A stretch of DNA of 6,722 bases from Oscillospiraceae bacterium. Its GTDB lineage: Bacteria; Bacillota; Clostridia; Oscillospirales; Oscillospiraceae. The stretch lies in the NCBI GenBank assembly GCA_902766215.1, contig CACXCV010000033.1, forward strand, positions 1 through 6,722, in the 5' to 3' direction. This document shows positions 1-5,806 of the stretch, piece after piece. Below the pieces are notes generated by a model, which saw only the letters and a program-made list of their open reading frames with translations, did not search any database and was not told where the DNA came from. Positions within the stretch are counted from its first letter, which is position 1, and every line of letters begins with the position of its first letter. A program made the translations under genes and the position numbers.

Positions 1-1835
1 ATGCGCTTATTGGCCAGGCAGCCGTTCTCGTCCAGGGGCTCGGTGGCCTGGGCGACGATGAATTCGTCCTCCACGTCGGCGGTCATGTAGCGCACTTCGT
101 CCGTCACCCGGCAGGTGCCCTTTTCCACCTTGCGGAAGGGGGCCACCAGGAAGCCGTATTCATTCACCCGGGCATAGGAGGCCAGGTAGGAGATAAGGCC
201 GATGTTGGGACCTTCGGGGGTCTCAATGGGGCACATACGGCCGTAGTGGCTGTAGTGGACGTCGCGCACGTCGAAGGAGGCGCGCTCTCTCGACAGGCCG
301 CCGGGGCCCAGAGCGGAGAGGCGGCGCTTGTGCGTCAGCTCTGCCAGGGGGTTGTTCTGGTCCATGAACTGAGACAGCGGCGAGGAGCCGAAGAACTCCT
401 TGATGACCGCGGTCACAGGCCGGATGTTGATGAGGCTCTGCGGGGTCACGGTGTCCAGGTCCTGCACGGTCATGCGCTCGCGGATGACGCGCTCGAGTCT
501 GGTGAAGCCCACGCGGAACTGGTTCTGCAGCAGCTCGCCCACGCAGCGCAGGCGGCGGTTGCCCAGGTGATCAATGTCGTCGGTGGAGCCGTCGCCCACC
601 GCCAGGCAGTTGAGATAGTTCACCGAGGCGAGAATGTCATCCACGGTGATGGTCTTGGGGATCAGGTCGGCCATCCGGTCGGGGATGGCGGCGATCATCT
701 CCTCCTCACTCATGGTTTCCATCATCTCGCGCAGGACGGAGAAGACAACCTTTTCGCGGATGCCGTATTCCTTCGGATCGAAGTGGACAAACTTGCTCAT
801 GTCCACCATGCCGTTGGAGAAGACGACGACCTTTTTGCCGTCGATGTCGATCACGGCGCGGTTGACGCCGCGGTCGGACAGCTCGTGGGCGCGCTCGCGG
901 CTGATCACTTCGCCGGGCATGACCAGAATCTCGCCGGTCAGCGGGTCGGCAATCTCCTCGGCGCAGGTCTGGCCGTTGAGCCGCTGCCAGATGTCCATTT
1001 TCTTGTTCATCTTGTAGCGGCCGACCTTGCTCACGTCATAGCGGCGCGCATCGAAGAGCAGGCTTTCGAGATAGCTCTCGGCGTTGTCCAGCGTGGGGGG
1101 CTCGCCGGGGCGCAGCTTGCGGTAGATCTCCAGCAGGCTCTCCTCGCGGGTCTTGCAGCTGTCCTTTTCCAGCGTGGCCAGGATACGCTCGTCCTCGCCG
1201 TACATTTCCTTGATCTGCTCGTCGCTGGCCACGCCCATGGCGCGCAGCAGGCAGGTGATGGGGATCTTGCGGTTTTTGTCGATGCGGACATAGAACACGT
1301 TGGCGTTGTCCGTCTCATATTCCAGCCAGGCGCCGCGGTAGGGGTTGATAGTGGCGGTATAGGTGTGCTGGTCGGCCTTGTCCACCGTGTCGCCGAAGTA
1401 CATGCCCGGCGAGCGGATAATCTGGCTGACGATGGCGCGCTCGGCGCCGTTGATGACAAAGGTTCCGCCCTGGGTCATGATCGGGAAATCGCCCATGAAG
1501 ATTTCCTGTTCCTTGATCTCGCCGGTTTCCTTGTTCAGCAGGCGCACCCGCACCTTGATGGGGCGGGCATAGGTCACGTCGCGCTCCTTGCACTCCTCCA
1601 CCGTGTACTTGGGCGGCTCGTCCATCGAGTAGTCGAGGAAGCTCAGCTCCAGCGTGCCGGTGTAGTCGGTGATTGCGGCCACATCGCGGAATACCTCGCG
1701 CAGCCCCTCCTTCAGAAACCACTCATAGGAATCCTTCTGGATTTTCAGCAGGTTGGGCATCTCGATGATGTCGCCGTGCTTGGAGTAGCTCTTGCGGAGC
1801 GTGTTGCCATAGTAGACGTCCTTGACCATCTCCAT
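1..1835 (-). CDS. rpoB: DNA-directed RNA polymerase subunit beta (RpoB), N-terminal part, cut by left window edge
   Basis: Encodes the beta subunit of RNA polymerase, which with beta' forms the catalytic cleft and binds rifamycins. The reverse strand stays open from the ATG at 1835 to the edge, giving 611 codons, about half of a usual 1150-1250 residue protein. Landmarks: start MEMVKDVYYGNTLRKSY; protrusion motif FVINGAERAIVSQ from residue 126; the rifampicin cluster (SQFMDQNNPL, THKRRLSALGPGG) at about 483-509; CPIETPEGPNIGLI ending at Ile548. Asp492, His502, Ser507 and Ile548, equivalent to E. coli D516, H526, S531 and I572, are all the sensitive-type residues. Residue 486 is Pro where E. 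coli has Gln510. ATG 1835 is chosen because an in-frame TGA lies two codons upstream and a Shine-Dalgarno is suitably placed; ATG 1829 is the only close alternative. No rplL precedes it; yebC is divergent. Identity is certain. Confidence 0.98.
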   Translation of the reverse strand, partial: MEMVKDVYYGNTLRKSYSKHGDIIEMPNLLKIQKDSYEWFLKEGLREVFRDVAAITDYTGTLELSFLDYSMDEPPKYTVEECKERDVTYARPIKVRVRLLNKETGEIKEQEIFMGDFPIMTQGGTFVINGAERAIVSQIIRSPGMYFGDTVDKADQHTYTATINPYRGAWLEYETDNANVFYVRIDKNRKIPITCLLRAMGVASDEQIKEMYGEDERILATLEKDSCKTREESLLEIYRKLRPGEPPTLDNAESYLESLLFDARRYDVSKVGRYKMNKKMDIWQRLNGQTCAEEIADPLTGEILVMPGEVISRERAHELSDRGVNRAVIDIDGKKVVVFSNGMVDMSKFVHFDPKEYGIREKVVFSVLREMMETMSEEEMIAAIPDRMADLIPKTITVDDILASVNYLNCLAVGDGSTDDIDHLGNRRLRCVGELLQNQFRVGFTRLERVIRERMTVQDLDTVTPQSLINIRPVTAVIKEFFGSSPLSQFMDQNNPLAELTHKRRLSALGPGGLSRERASFDVRDVHYSHYGRMCPIETPEGPNIGLISYLASYARVNEYGFLVAPFRKVEKGTCRVTDEVRYMTADVEDEFIVAQATEPLDENGCLANKR

Positions 1836-1841
1836 AGGGTT

Positions 1842-1851
1842 TCACGACCTT
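1842..1851 (-). promoter_or_regulatory. rpoB ribosome binding site
   Basis: Read on the minus strand this is AAGGTCGTGA, matching the anti-Shine-Dalgarno complement AAGGAGGTGA at 8 of 10 positions. Six bases separate it from the ATG at 1835, against 12 from the ATG at 1829, so it favours the upstream start. The GC-rich leader hairpin at 1862-1883 ends ten bases upstream. Confidence 0.7.
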
Positions 1852-1861
1852 TCGTTGGTGT

Positions 1862-1883
1862 CGCACGCGCGATACGCGCGGCG
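1862..1883 (-). promoter_or_regulatory. GC-rich hairpin in the rpoB 5' leader, just upstream of the RBS
   Basis: On the minus strand CGCCGCGCG pairs with CGCGCG-u-GCG around a three-base TAT loop, giving nine pairs with a single bulged base. Almost every pair is G-C, so the stem should be very stable. It lies between the proposed rpoB start site (about 1977) and the Shine-Dalgarno, with no U-run after it, so it is not an intrinsic terminator. It could stabilise the mRNA or be a binding site affecting translation. That it forms is likely from sequence; any role is inference. Confidence 0.5.
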
Positions 1884-1946
1884 CAGTTGTTACAATCAGG
1901 CTCTGGCGCTTGCCATTTGCCGTTGTCGGTGTTATACTAAGCATGG

Positions 1947-1965
1947 AAAAGGGGACAGCATCCCC
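1947..1965 (-). promoter_or_regulatory. Short terminator-like hairpin with U-run early in the rpoB leader
   Basis: On the minus strand GGGGA (1965-1961), a five-base TGCTG loop, and TCCCC (1955-1951) form a five-pair stem followed directly by TTTT (1950-1947). It begins about 12 bases after the predicted rpoB start site. The stem is shorter than in efficient terminators and the U-run has only four bases, so a pause or weak attenuation site is more plausible than full termination. Chance is possible. Confidence 0.3.
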
Positions 1966-1983
1966 TATACACAAAAGCAATTT

Positions 1984-2012
1984 ATGATACCATATTCCAC
2001 CGGCGGAGTCAA
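1984..2012 (-). promoter_or_regulatory. Sigma-A type promoter for rpoB
   Basis: On the minus strand the -35 is TTGACT (2012-2007), then exactly 17 bases, then the -10 TATCAT (1989-1984), preceded by TGG, so an extended -10 is present. Each hexamer differs from consensus at one position. The predicted start is near 1977, giving an rpoB leader of about 142 nt. A second, weaker -10-like TATAAC lies further downstream in the leader but has no good -35. The promoter explains how rpoB is expressed without a ribosomal-protein operon directly upstream. Confidence 0.7.
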
Positions 2013-2025
2013 GGGGCTTCCGTCG

Positions 2026-2051
2026 TTTTTTTGCATGTTTTTTGCGGTTTT
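2026..2051 (-). promoter_or_regulatory. Phased A-tracts upstream of the rpoB promoter (UP-like element)
   Basis: Three T-runs on the plus strand (A-runs as read by rpoB) of 7, 6 and 4 bases lie at 2026-2032, 2038-2043 and 2048-2051. Their centres are 11.5 and 9 bases apart, close to one helical turn, and they fall at about -49 to -75 from the predicted start. In an otherwise GC-rich region this resembles an UP element bound by the alpha subunit C-terminal domain, or a bent segment, as at strong rRNA-type promoters. The function is inference. Confidence 0.45.
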
Positions 2052-2106
2052 CCCCGGCAAACGCCCTCCGGCCGCACAAAAGCGGCGCCAAACCCGCTAT
2101 CTTGTG

Positions 2107-2139
2107 CCCACCGAAAGAGCCGGCACTACCGGCGGTGGG
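2107..2139. repeat. Nested inverted repeat between the two divergent promoters
   Basis: An outer arm CCCACC (2107-2112) pairs with GGTGGG (2134-2139), and an inner arm GCCGG (2119-2123) pairs with CCGGC (2129-2133) around CACTA; six bases are unpaired on the left side. It is upstream of both the rpoB -35 (2012) and the yebC -35 (2181), so it is probably not transcribed from either. A second small inverted repeat, GCCGC...GCGGC, lies at 2071-2086. Neither has a T-run typical of a terminator. Regulatory site, remnant of an older terminator, or chance in GC-rich DNA are all open. Confidence 0.3.
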
Positions 2140-2180
2140 GCAGCCGGACCTGCGGCGGGCGGATATTTGCATTTCCCGCC

Positions 2181-2209
2181 TTGTCAAGCGGCAGATCGTG
2201 TGGTATAAT
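2181..2209 (+). promoter_or_regulatory. Near-consensus extended -10 promoter for yebC
   Basis: TTGTCA (2181-2186), a 17-base spacer, and a perfect TATAAT (2204-2209) preceded by TGG, giving a full extended -10. Only one base of the -35 departs from consensus. Transcription should start near 2216, leaving a yebC leader of about 54 nt. This is the best promoter match in the window. Confidence 0.85.
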
Positions 2210-2269
2210 ATCGGATGAGTATTCCGCCCTTTCCCGGGCGCAGTCAATAGAAGAAGGGACGAGCAACCA

Positions 2270-3010
2270 ATGAGCGGACATTCCAAGTGGCACAACATAC
2301 AAAAAACCAAGGGCGCGCAGGACGCCAAGCGCGCGGCAGCCTTCACCAAAATCTCCAAGGAGATGATCGTCGCGGTGAAAGAGGGCGGCGGCTCGGCCGA
2401 CCCGGCCTATAACTCCCGCCTGGCCACCGTCATCGCCAAGGCCAAGGCGGCCAACATGCCCAACGACAACATCAAGCGCGTGCTGGAAAAGGCGGCTTCC
2501 GCCGGCCAGGGCGACAGCTATGAGTCCATCACCTACGAGGGGCACGGCCCCAGCGGCGTGGCCATGATCATCGAGACCATGACCGACAACCGCAACCGTA
2601 CCGCCAGCAGCGTGCGGCACCACTTCGACAAGTTCGGCGGCAGCCTGGGCGTGACCGGCTGCGTCAGCTGGGCCTTTGACAAGAAGGGCGTCATCGTCAT
2701 CGACAACGAAGAGGGCGAGCTGGACGAGGACACCGTGATGGAAGACGCGCTGGACGCCGGCGCCGAGGACATGACCAACGAGGGTCAGTGCTTCGAGGTG
2801 ACCACCGACCCGGACGACTTCCCCTCCGTGCTCGAGGCGCTGAGCGCCAAGGGCTATCAGTTCCTCTCCGCCCAGGTGGAGATGGTTCCGCAGAACTATC
2901 AGAAGCTGGAAAGCGCCGAGGACATTGCCAACATGGAAAAGATGCTGGACGTATTCGAGGACGACGATGACGTGCAGAACGTCTGGCACAACTGGGACGA
3001 CGGCGAATAA
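2270..3010 (+). CDS. yebC: YebC/PmpR (TACO1-like) family protein
   Basis: Complete 246-residue member of the YebC family, long annotated as a transcriptional regulator; the mitochondrial homologue TACO1 is a translational activator, and recent work links bacterial members to relief of ribosome stalling at proline-rich stretches. Visible hallmarks: N-terminal GHSKWHNIQKTKGAQDAKR (residues 3-21), the central signature GHGPSGVAMIIETMTDNRNR (91-110) and the acidic end with DVQNVWHNWD (234-243). Length matches the family norm of about 240-250. The ATG at 2270 is supported by AAGGGA ten bases upstream and by the standard MSGHSKW start. It has its own promoter (2181-2209) and terminator (3036-3102), so it is probably monocistronic. 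In many bacteria yebC sits beside ruvC; here its neighbours are rpoB (divergent) and a GH51 gene. Cytoplasmic, with no signal peptide or membrane segment. Confidence 0.96.
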   Translation: MSGHSKWHNIQKTKGAQDAKRAAAFTKISKEMIVAVKEGGGSADPAYNSRLATVIAKAKAANMPNDNIKRVLEKAASAGQGDSYESITYEGHGPSGVAMIIETMTDNRNRTASSVRHHFDKFGGSLGVTGCVSWAFDKKGVIVIDNEEGELDEDTVMEDALDAGAEDMTNEGQCFEVTTDPDDFPSVLEALSAKGYQFLSAQVEMVPQNYQKLESAEDIANMEKMLDVFEDDDDVQNVWHNWDDGE

Positions 3011-3035
3011 GCCGCCCTGCACCGGTTTCATCACA

Positions 3036-3102
3036 GGCCGGGGGCCTCTCCCGCTCCGGAAACGGAGCAGGGTGGGTCCCCGGCCGTTTTTGTTCGTTTT
3101 TT
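3036..3102 (+). terminator. Large intrinsic terminator after yebC with GAAA loop
   Basis: Starts 25 bases after the yebC stop. The lower stem GGCCGGGGGCCT (3036-3047) pairs with GGGTCCCCGGCC (3074-3085), including two G-U pairs. Above a small internal loop, CCC pairs with GGG beside a bulged A, and GCTCCG (3053-3058) pairs with CGGAGC (3063-3068), closed by a GAAA tetraloop. Two T-runs follow, 3087-3091 and 3097-3102. About 21 pairs in all, unusually long for a simple terminator, and it insulates yebC from the GH51 gene. Confidence 0.9.
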
Positions 3103-3179
3103 CGGATGGTCAATTTTGTTTCAGCAAATTCATGCTCTGCTTTTGCACGAAATATGCCCCTCTCCCCCGCCGCTTTTTC

Positions 3180-3209
3180 TTGTAATCCGGCGCTGTGCCG
3201 GTGTATAAT
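3180..3209 (+). promoter_or_regulatory. Promoter of the GH51 arabinofuranosidase gene
   Basis: TTGTAA (3180-3185), an 18-base spacer, and a perfect TATAAT (3204-3209). Transcription should begin near 3216, about 32 bases before the ATG. The -10 is excellent and the -35 is fair. A dyad fills most of the spacer and is listed separately. Confidence 0.7.
3187..3201. promoter_or_regulatory. Dyad in the -35/-10 spacer, candidate operator
   Basis: CCGGC (3187-3191) and GCCGG (3197-3201) form an inverted repeat around GCTGT, placed entirely between the -35 and -10 of the GH51 promoter. A dimeric repressor bound here would block polymerase, which would suit a sugar-responsive gene. A second short dyad, TACC-atac-GGTA (3221-3232), lies just after the predicted start. 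Five-base arms in GC-rich DNA can occur by chance, and I do not recognise a known regulator's consensus. Confidence 0.3.
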
Positions 3210-3233
3210 AAAATCATCTATACCATACGGTAC

Positions 3234-3240
3234 AAGGAGG
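3234..3240 (+). promoter_or_regulatory. Perfect Shine-Dalgarno of the GH51 gene
   Basis: AAGGAGG seven bases before the ATG at 3248. This is the strongest ribosome binding site in the window and fixes the start codon. Confidence 0.9.
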
Positions 3241-3247
3241 CTGTTTT

Positions 3248-5710
3248 ATGTCCAAGCTGACGATCAACACCCGGCAGCGCCGCTTCCCAGTCGCGCCGAA
3301 TCTCTATGGCCTGTTCTACGAGGACATCAACCGCGGCGGCGACAACGGCATGTATCCCGAGCTGCTGCGCAACCGTGCGTTCGAGGATTCGCTCCCGCCG
3401 GAGGGCTGCACGGTCTATGACGAGGGCCGCTCGATTGTCACCCGCTTTGGGTGGAAGGACCGCTTCAACAACGGCGAGGGGCTGGACCGCTGGGTGGCCG
3501 ACACCGGCATTGCCCCCACGCCCGTCCCCGCCTGGTACGCTGACCACGCGCAGATGCAGGTGGTCACCGCCGATACGCTGAACCCCAACCGTCTGGCCGC
3601 GCTGGACGTGGATTTCGGCACGGGCGGCAGCATCGCCAACATCGGCTTTCACGGCATCGGTCAGAAGCCCGGCGAGACCTACGCCTTCTACTGCTTTGCC
3701 AAGTCGCTGGGCGGCAGGGAGCTTCAGGTGTCCATCGAATACAGCGACGGCACCGCCACCCCGGCCCAGAGTCTGACCATCGGCAAGGACTACGCCCGCC
3801 ATGACCTGCAGTTCACCGCTCTGAAGCTGGACGGCAAGGCCCGCCTGCGCATTGCCGGCAGCGGCGCGTTCCGCATCGGTTTCACCTCGCTGACCCCCAC
3901 CAAGACCTTCCGCGGGCACGGCCTGCGCGATGACATTGCCAGCCTGCTCTCCGGGATGCATCCCACGTTTATGCGCTTCCCCGGCGGCTGCGTGGTAGAG
4001 GGCATGACCTGCGAGACCGCCTTCCGCTTCCAGAACACCATCGGCCCGCAGTGGGAGCGCAAGAGCGTGATGCTCATGTGGCACTACCGCACCTATAACA
4101 GCTTTGGTTTCCACGAGTGCCTGCAGTTCTGCGAGGACATCGGCATGGAGCCGGTGTATGTCTGCAACTGCGGACTGGCCTGCCAGGCGCGCTTTGCCAA
4201 CGATCCCTTTGACGAGGCCGGCATTCAGGAAATGCTGGACGACGTCATCGGCGCCATTGAATACGCCACCGCCCCCGCCGACACCAAGTGGGGCCGCCTG
4301 CGCGCCGAGGCCGGCCACCCTGCGCCCTTCCGCATGAACTACATCGAAATCGGCAACGAGAATCACGGCGACATCTATGAATCGCTGTACATCCGCTTCC
4401 AGCGGGAGCTGAGCCAGCGCTTCCCGTGGATTCAGTTCATCTCCAACCACAAGATGCAGCGCGCCGAGGCCCACTGCGACCTGATCGACGAGCACTATTA
4501 CAACGAGGCGGCCACCTTTGCCCAGCAGACCACACACTATGACAGCTATGACCGCAGCGGCTCCAAAATTTTCATCGGCGAGTTTGCCGCCAACGGCAGC
4601 ACCTCGGCCAACCTGGCCGGCGCGCTGGGCGAGACAATGTTCATGACCGGCATCGAGCGCAACCAGGACATGGTCCGCATGACGGCCTATGCGCCCCTGC
4701 TGCAGAACGGGCCGTATTACGGCTGGTTCCCCAACCTGATCACCTTTGACAGCCTGCACGCCTATGCCATCCCCGCCTATTACGGCTGGAAGCTCTTTGG
4801 CGGCCACCGCGGCGACTATGTGGTGGACTGTGCCTATGACACCGGCATTGAATACGTCAGCATGAAGGGCATGCCCTCGCTGATCGGCCACGCCGGCACC
4901 ACCTTCCGCAACCCCACCTGGAACGGCAAGCCGGTGGCTCCGGGCCGCCAGCTGCTGGGCTATGCCAAGCTGGAGAATGGCGTGTACCACACGGTTCCGG
5001 GCGACGACCTGCAGATCGAGCAGGGTATGAAGCAGATGCCCGGCATCCACGAGCGGCTGCTGATCGTCTTCGGCGACGACGAGACGGCCGCCGACGGCAC
5101 CTTCGAGGCCGAGTTCCTGGCCGAAGAGGGCAAGGAGCTGTCGCTGGGCATCTACAGCGCCATGCAGACCAAAAACGTCTACCGTCACGACGAGACCGCG
5201 CCCGAGCGCGACTGGGGCTTTGAGCAGGTGCGCCCGCTGGTGTGGGAGCTGCGCGACGGCGTCAGCCGCATCGGCCAGCGCGGGTTCCTGCGCTTTACCG
5301 ATTATGCCCCGCAGGCCGAGGCGGCGCTGGAGCCGGGCCAGTGGGTCGCGCTCAAGTGCGTCACAGAGAAGGAAAAGATCTTCCTCTATGTCAACGGCCA
5401 GCTGGTGCAGACCGCTACCTTGCCCTCCTATCCCTCCAGCACCGCCTCGGTCACCGACACCGACAGCCAGGTGATCGTCAAGCTGGTCAACTTCTGCCCC
5501 AACGAGGACGAAGTAGCCATCCGGCTGGACTGCGACGTGGACAGCGCCTATACCCGGCATCTGGTCACCGGCGACCCGCAGGACCGCAACAGCCTGGACG
5601 AGCCGGAGCACATCCACGACACCACAGCCCAGCTGACCGGCGCGGCGCGCGAGTTTGTCTACCGCGCCCCGGCCTGGTCGATCAACGTGCTGGTGCTGAA
5701 CAAGCGCTGA
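3248..5710 (+). CDS. Intracellular alpha-L-arabinofuranosidase, GH51, plant-type with extra domains
   Basis: Complete 820-residue enzyme expected to release terminal alpha-L-arabinofuranosyl units from arabinan or arabinoxylan fragments by a retaining mechanism (names abfA/arfA are used for such genes). GH51 signatures: YGLFYEDINRGGDNGMY from residue 20, MRFPGG (242-247), EIGNEN (367-372) with Glu371 as acid/base, DEHYY (414-418), and IGEFAANG (443-450) with Glu445 as nucleophile. Typical bacterial GH51 proteins have about 500 residues. Here a beta-rich segment at about 72-220, resembling the CBM4/9-like domain of plant-type members, interrupts the barrel. A lectin-like, concanavalin-fold-type segment at about 600-735 (WVALKCV, IFLYVNGQLVQ) splits the C-terminal sandwich, which resumes near 741 (VKLVNFCPNEDEV). 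There is no signal peptide, so it acts in the cytoplasm on imported oligosaccharides. Promoter, Shine-Dalgarno and terminator are its own; no transporter or regulator adjoins. Substrate range is unknown. Confidence 0.93.
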   Translation: MSKLTINTRQRRFPVAPNLYGLFYEDINRGGDNGMYPELLRNRAFEDSLPPEGCTVYDEGRSIVTRFGWKDRFNNGEGLDRWVADTGIAPTPVPAWYADHAQMQVVTADTLNPNRLAALDVDFGTGGSIANIGFHGIGQKPGETYAFYCFAKSLGGRELQVSIEYSDGTATPAQSLTIGKDYARHDLQFTALKLDGKARLRIAGSGAFRIGFTSLTPTKTFRGHGLRDDIASLLSGMHPTFMRFPGGCVVEGMTCETAFRFQNTIGPQWERKSVMLMWHYRTYNSFGFHECLQFCEDIGMEPVYVCNCGLACQARFANDPFDEAGIQEMLDDVIGAIEYATAPADTKWGRLRAEAGHPAPFRMNYIEIGNENHGDIYESLYIRFQRELSQRFPWIQFISNHKMQRAEAHCDLIDEHYYNEAATFAQQTTHYDSYDRSGSKIFIGEFAANGSTSANLAGALGETMFMTGIERNQDMVRMTAYAPLLQNGPYYGWFPNLITFDSLHAYAIPAYYGWKLFGGHRGDYVVDCAYDTGIEYVSMKGMPSLIGHAGTTFRNPTWNGKPVAPGRQLLGYAKLENGVYHTVPGDDLQIEQGMKQMPGIHERLLIVFGDDETAADGTFEAEFLAEEGKELSLGIYSAMQTKNVYRHDETAPERDWGFEQVRPLVWELRDGVSRIGQRGFLRFTDYAPQAEAALEPGQWVALKCVTEKEKIFLYVNGQLVQTATLPSYPSSTASVTDTDSQVIVKLVNFCPNEDEVAIRLDCDVDSAYTRHLVTGDPQDRNSLDEPEHIHDTTAQLTGAAREFVYRAPAWSINVLVLNKR

Positions 5711-5726
5711 ACCGGAGCACCCGGTT
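5710..5726. repeat. Small inverted repeat at the end of the GH51 gene
   Basis: AACCGG (5710-5715) and CCGGTT (5721-5726) form a six-pair stem around AGCAC, starting at the last base of the stop codon. No T-run of note follows, so it is at most an accessory to the larger terminator 18 bases downstream. Confidence 0.35.
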
Positions 5727-5743
5727 TAACACACATAATACGC

Positions 5744-5775
5744 AAACCCGCCGTGCAGGACTGCACGGCGGGTTT
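5744..5775. terminator. Bidirectional terminator between convergent GH51 gene and glnS
   Basis: A perfect 15-base inverted repeat: AAACCCGCCGTGCAG (5744-5758), two bases, and its exact complement (5761-5775). In RNA this folds as about 14 pairs with a GGAC loop. TTTT closes the right side on the plus strand, and the AAA at 5744-5746 gives TTT for transcripts coming from glnS. It lies 33 bases after the GH51 stop and 31 bases beyond the glnS stop, so it can serve both genes, more strongly on the plus strand. Confidence 0.88.
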
Positions 5776-5806
5776 TGAAAATTGTGTCTGACCTGATTGC
5801 GCTCCG

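Noticed and set aside
246..1940. 564-codon plus-strand open frame opposite rpoB
   Set aside because: It is antisense to a certain rpoB gene, shows no recognisable family, is rich in low-complexity His/Val/Ala/Leu, and has no Shine-Dalgarno. Long antisense frames are expected from GC-biased third codon positions.
1822..2208. 128-codon plus-strand frame across the rpoB-yebC intergenic region
   Set aside because: Starts inside rpoB, lacks a promoter and RBS, crosses the rpoB promoter and A-tracts, and has no recognisable features.
2126..3034. 302-codon minus-strand open frame opposite yebC
   Set aside because: Antisense shadow of a clear YebC gene; no motif or RBS, and it would run through the yebC promoter.
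3112..3130. AT-rich imperfect inverted repeat AATTTTG...CAAATT upstream of the GH51 promoter
   Set aside because: Arms match only with one base skipped, and it lies about 85-105 bases before the predicted start. Too weak to call an operator.
3221..3239. Resemblance of CGGTACAAGG to half of a Bacillus AraR box
   Set aside because: Only a partial half-site match with an extra base, overlapping the Shine-Dalgarno; not enough to name AraR.
3106..3420. 104-codon plus-strand frame overlapping the GH51 start
   Set aside because: It starts just after the yebC terminator without an RBS and runs out of frame into the GH51 gene, which has a perfect Shine-Dalgarno.
3218..5617. 799-codon minus-strand open frame covering almost all of the GH51 gene
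   Set aside because: Striking in length, but its Val/Ala/Gly/Leu/His-rich composition mirrors the codon bias of the sense gene. It has no family motif, and the sense frame has intact GH51 catalytic motifs with promoter, RBS and terminator.
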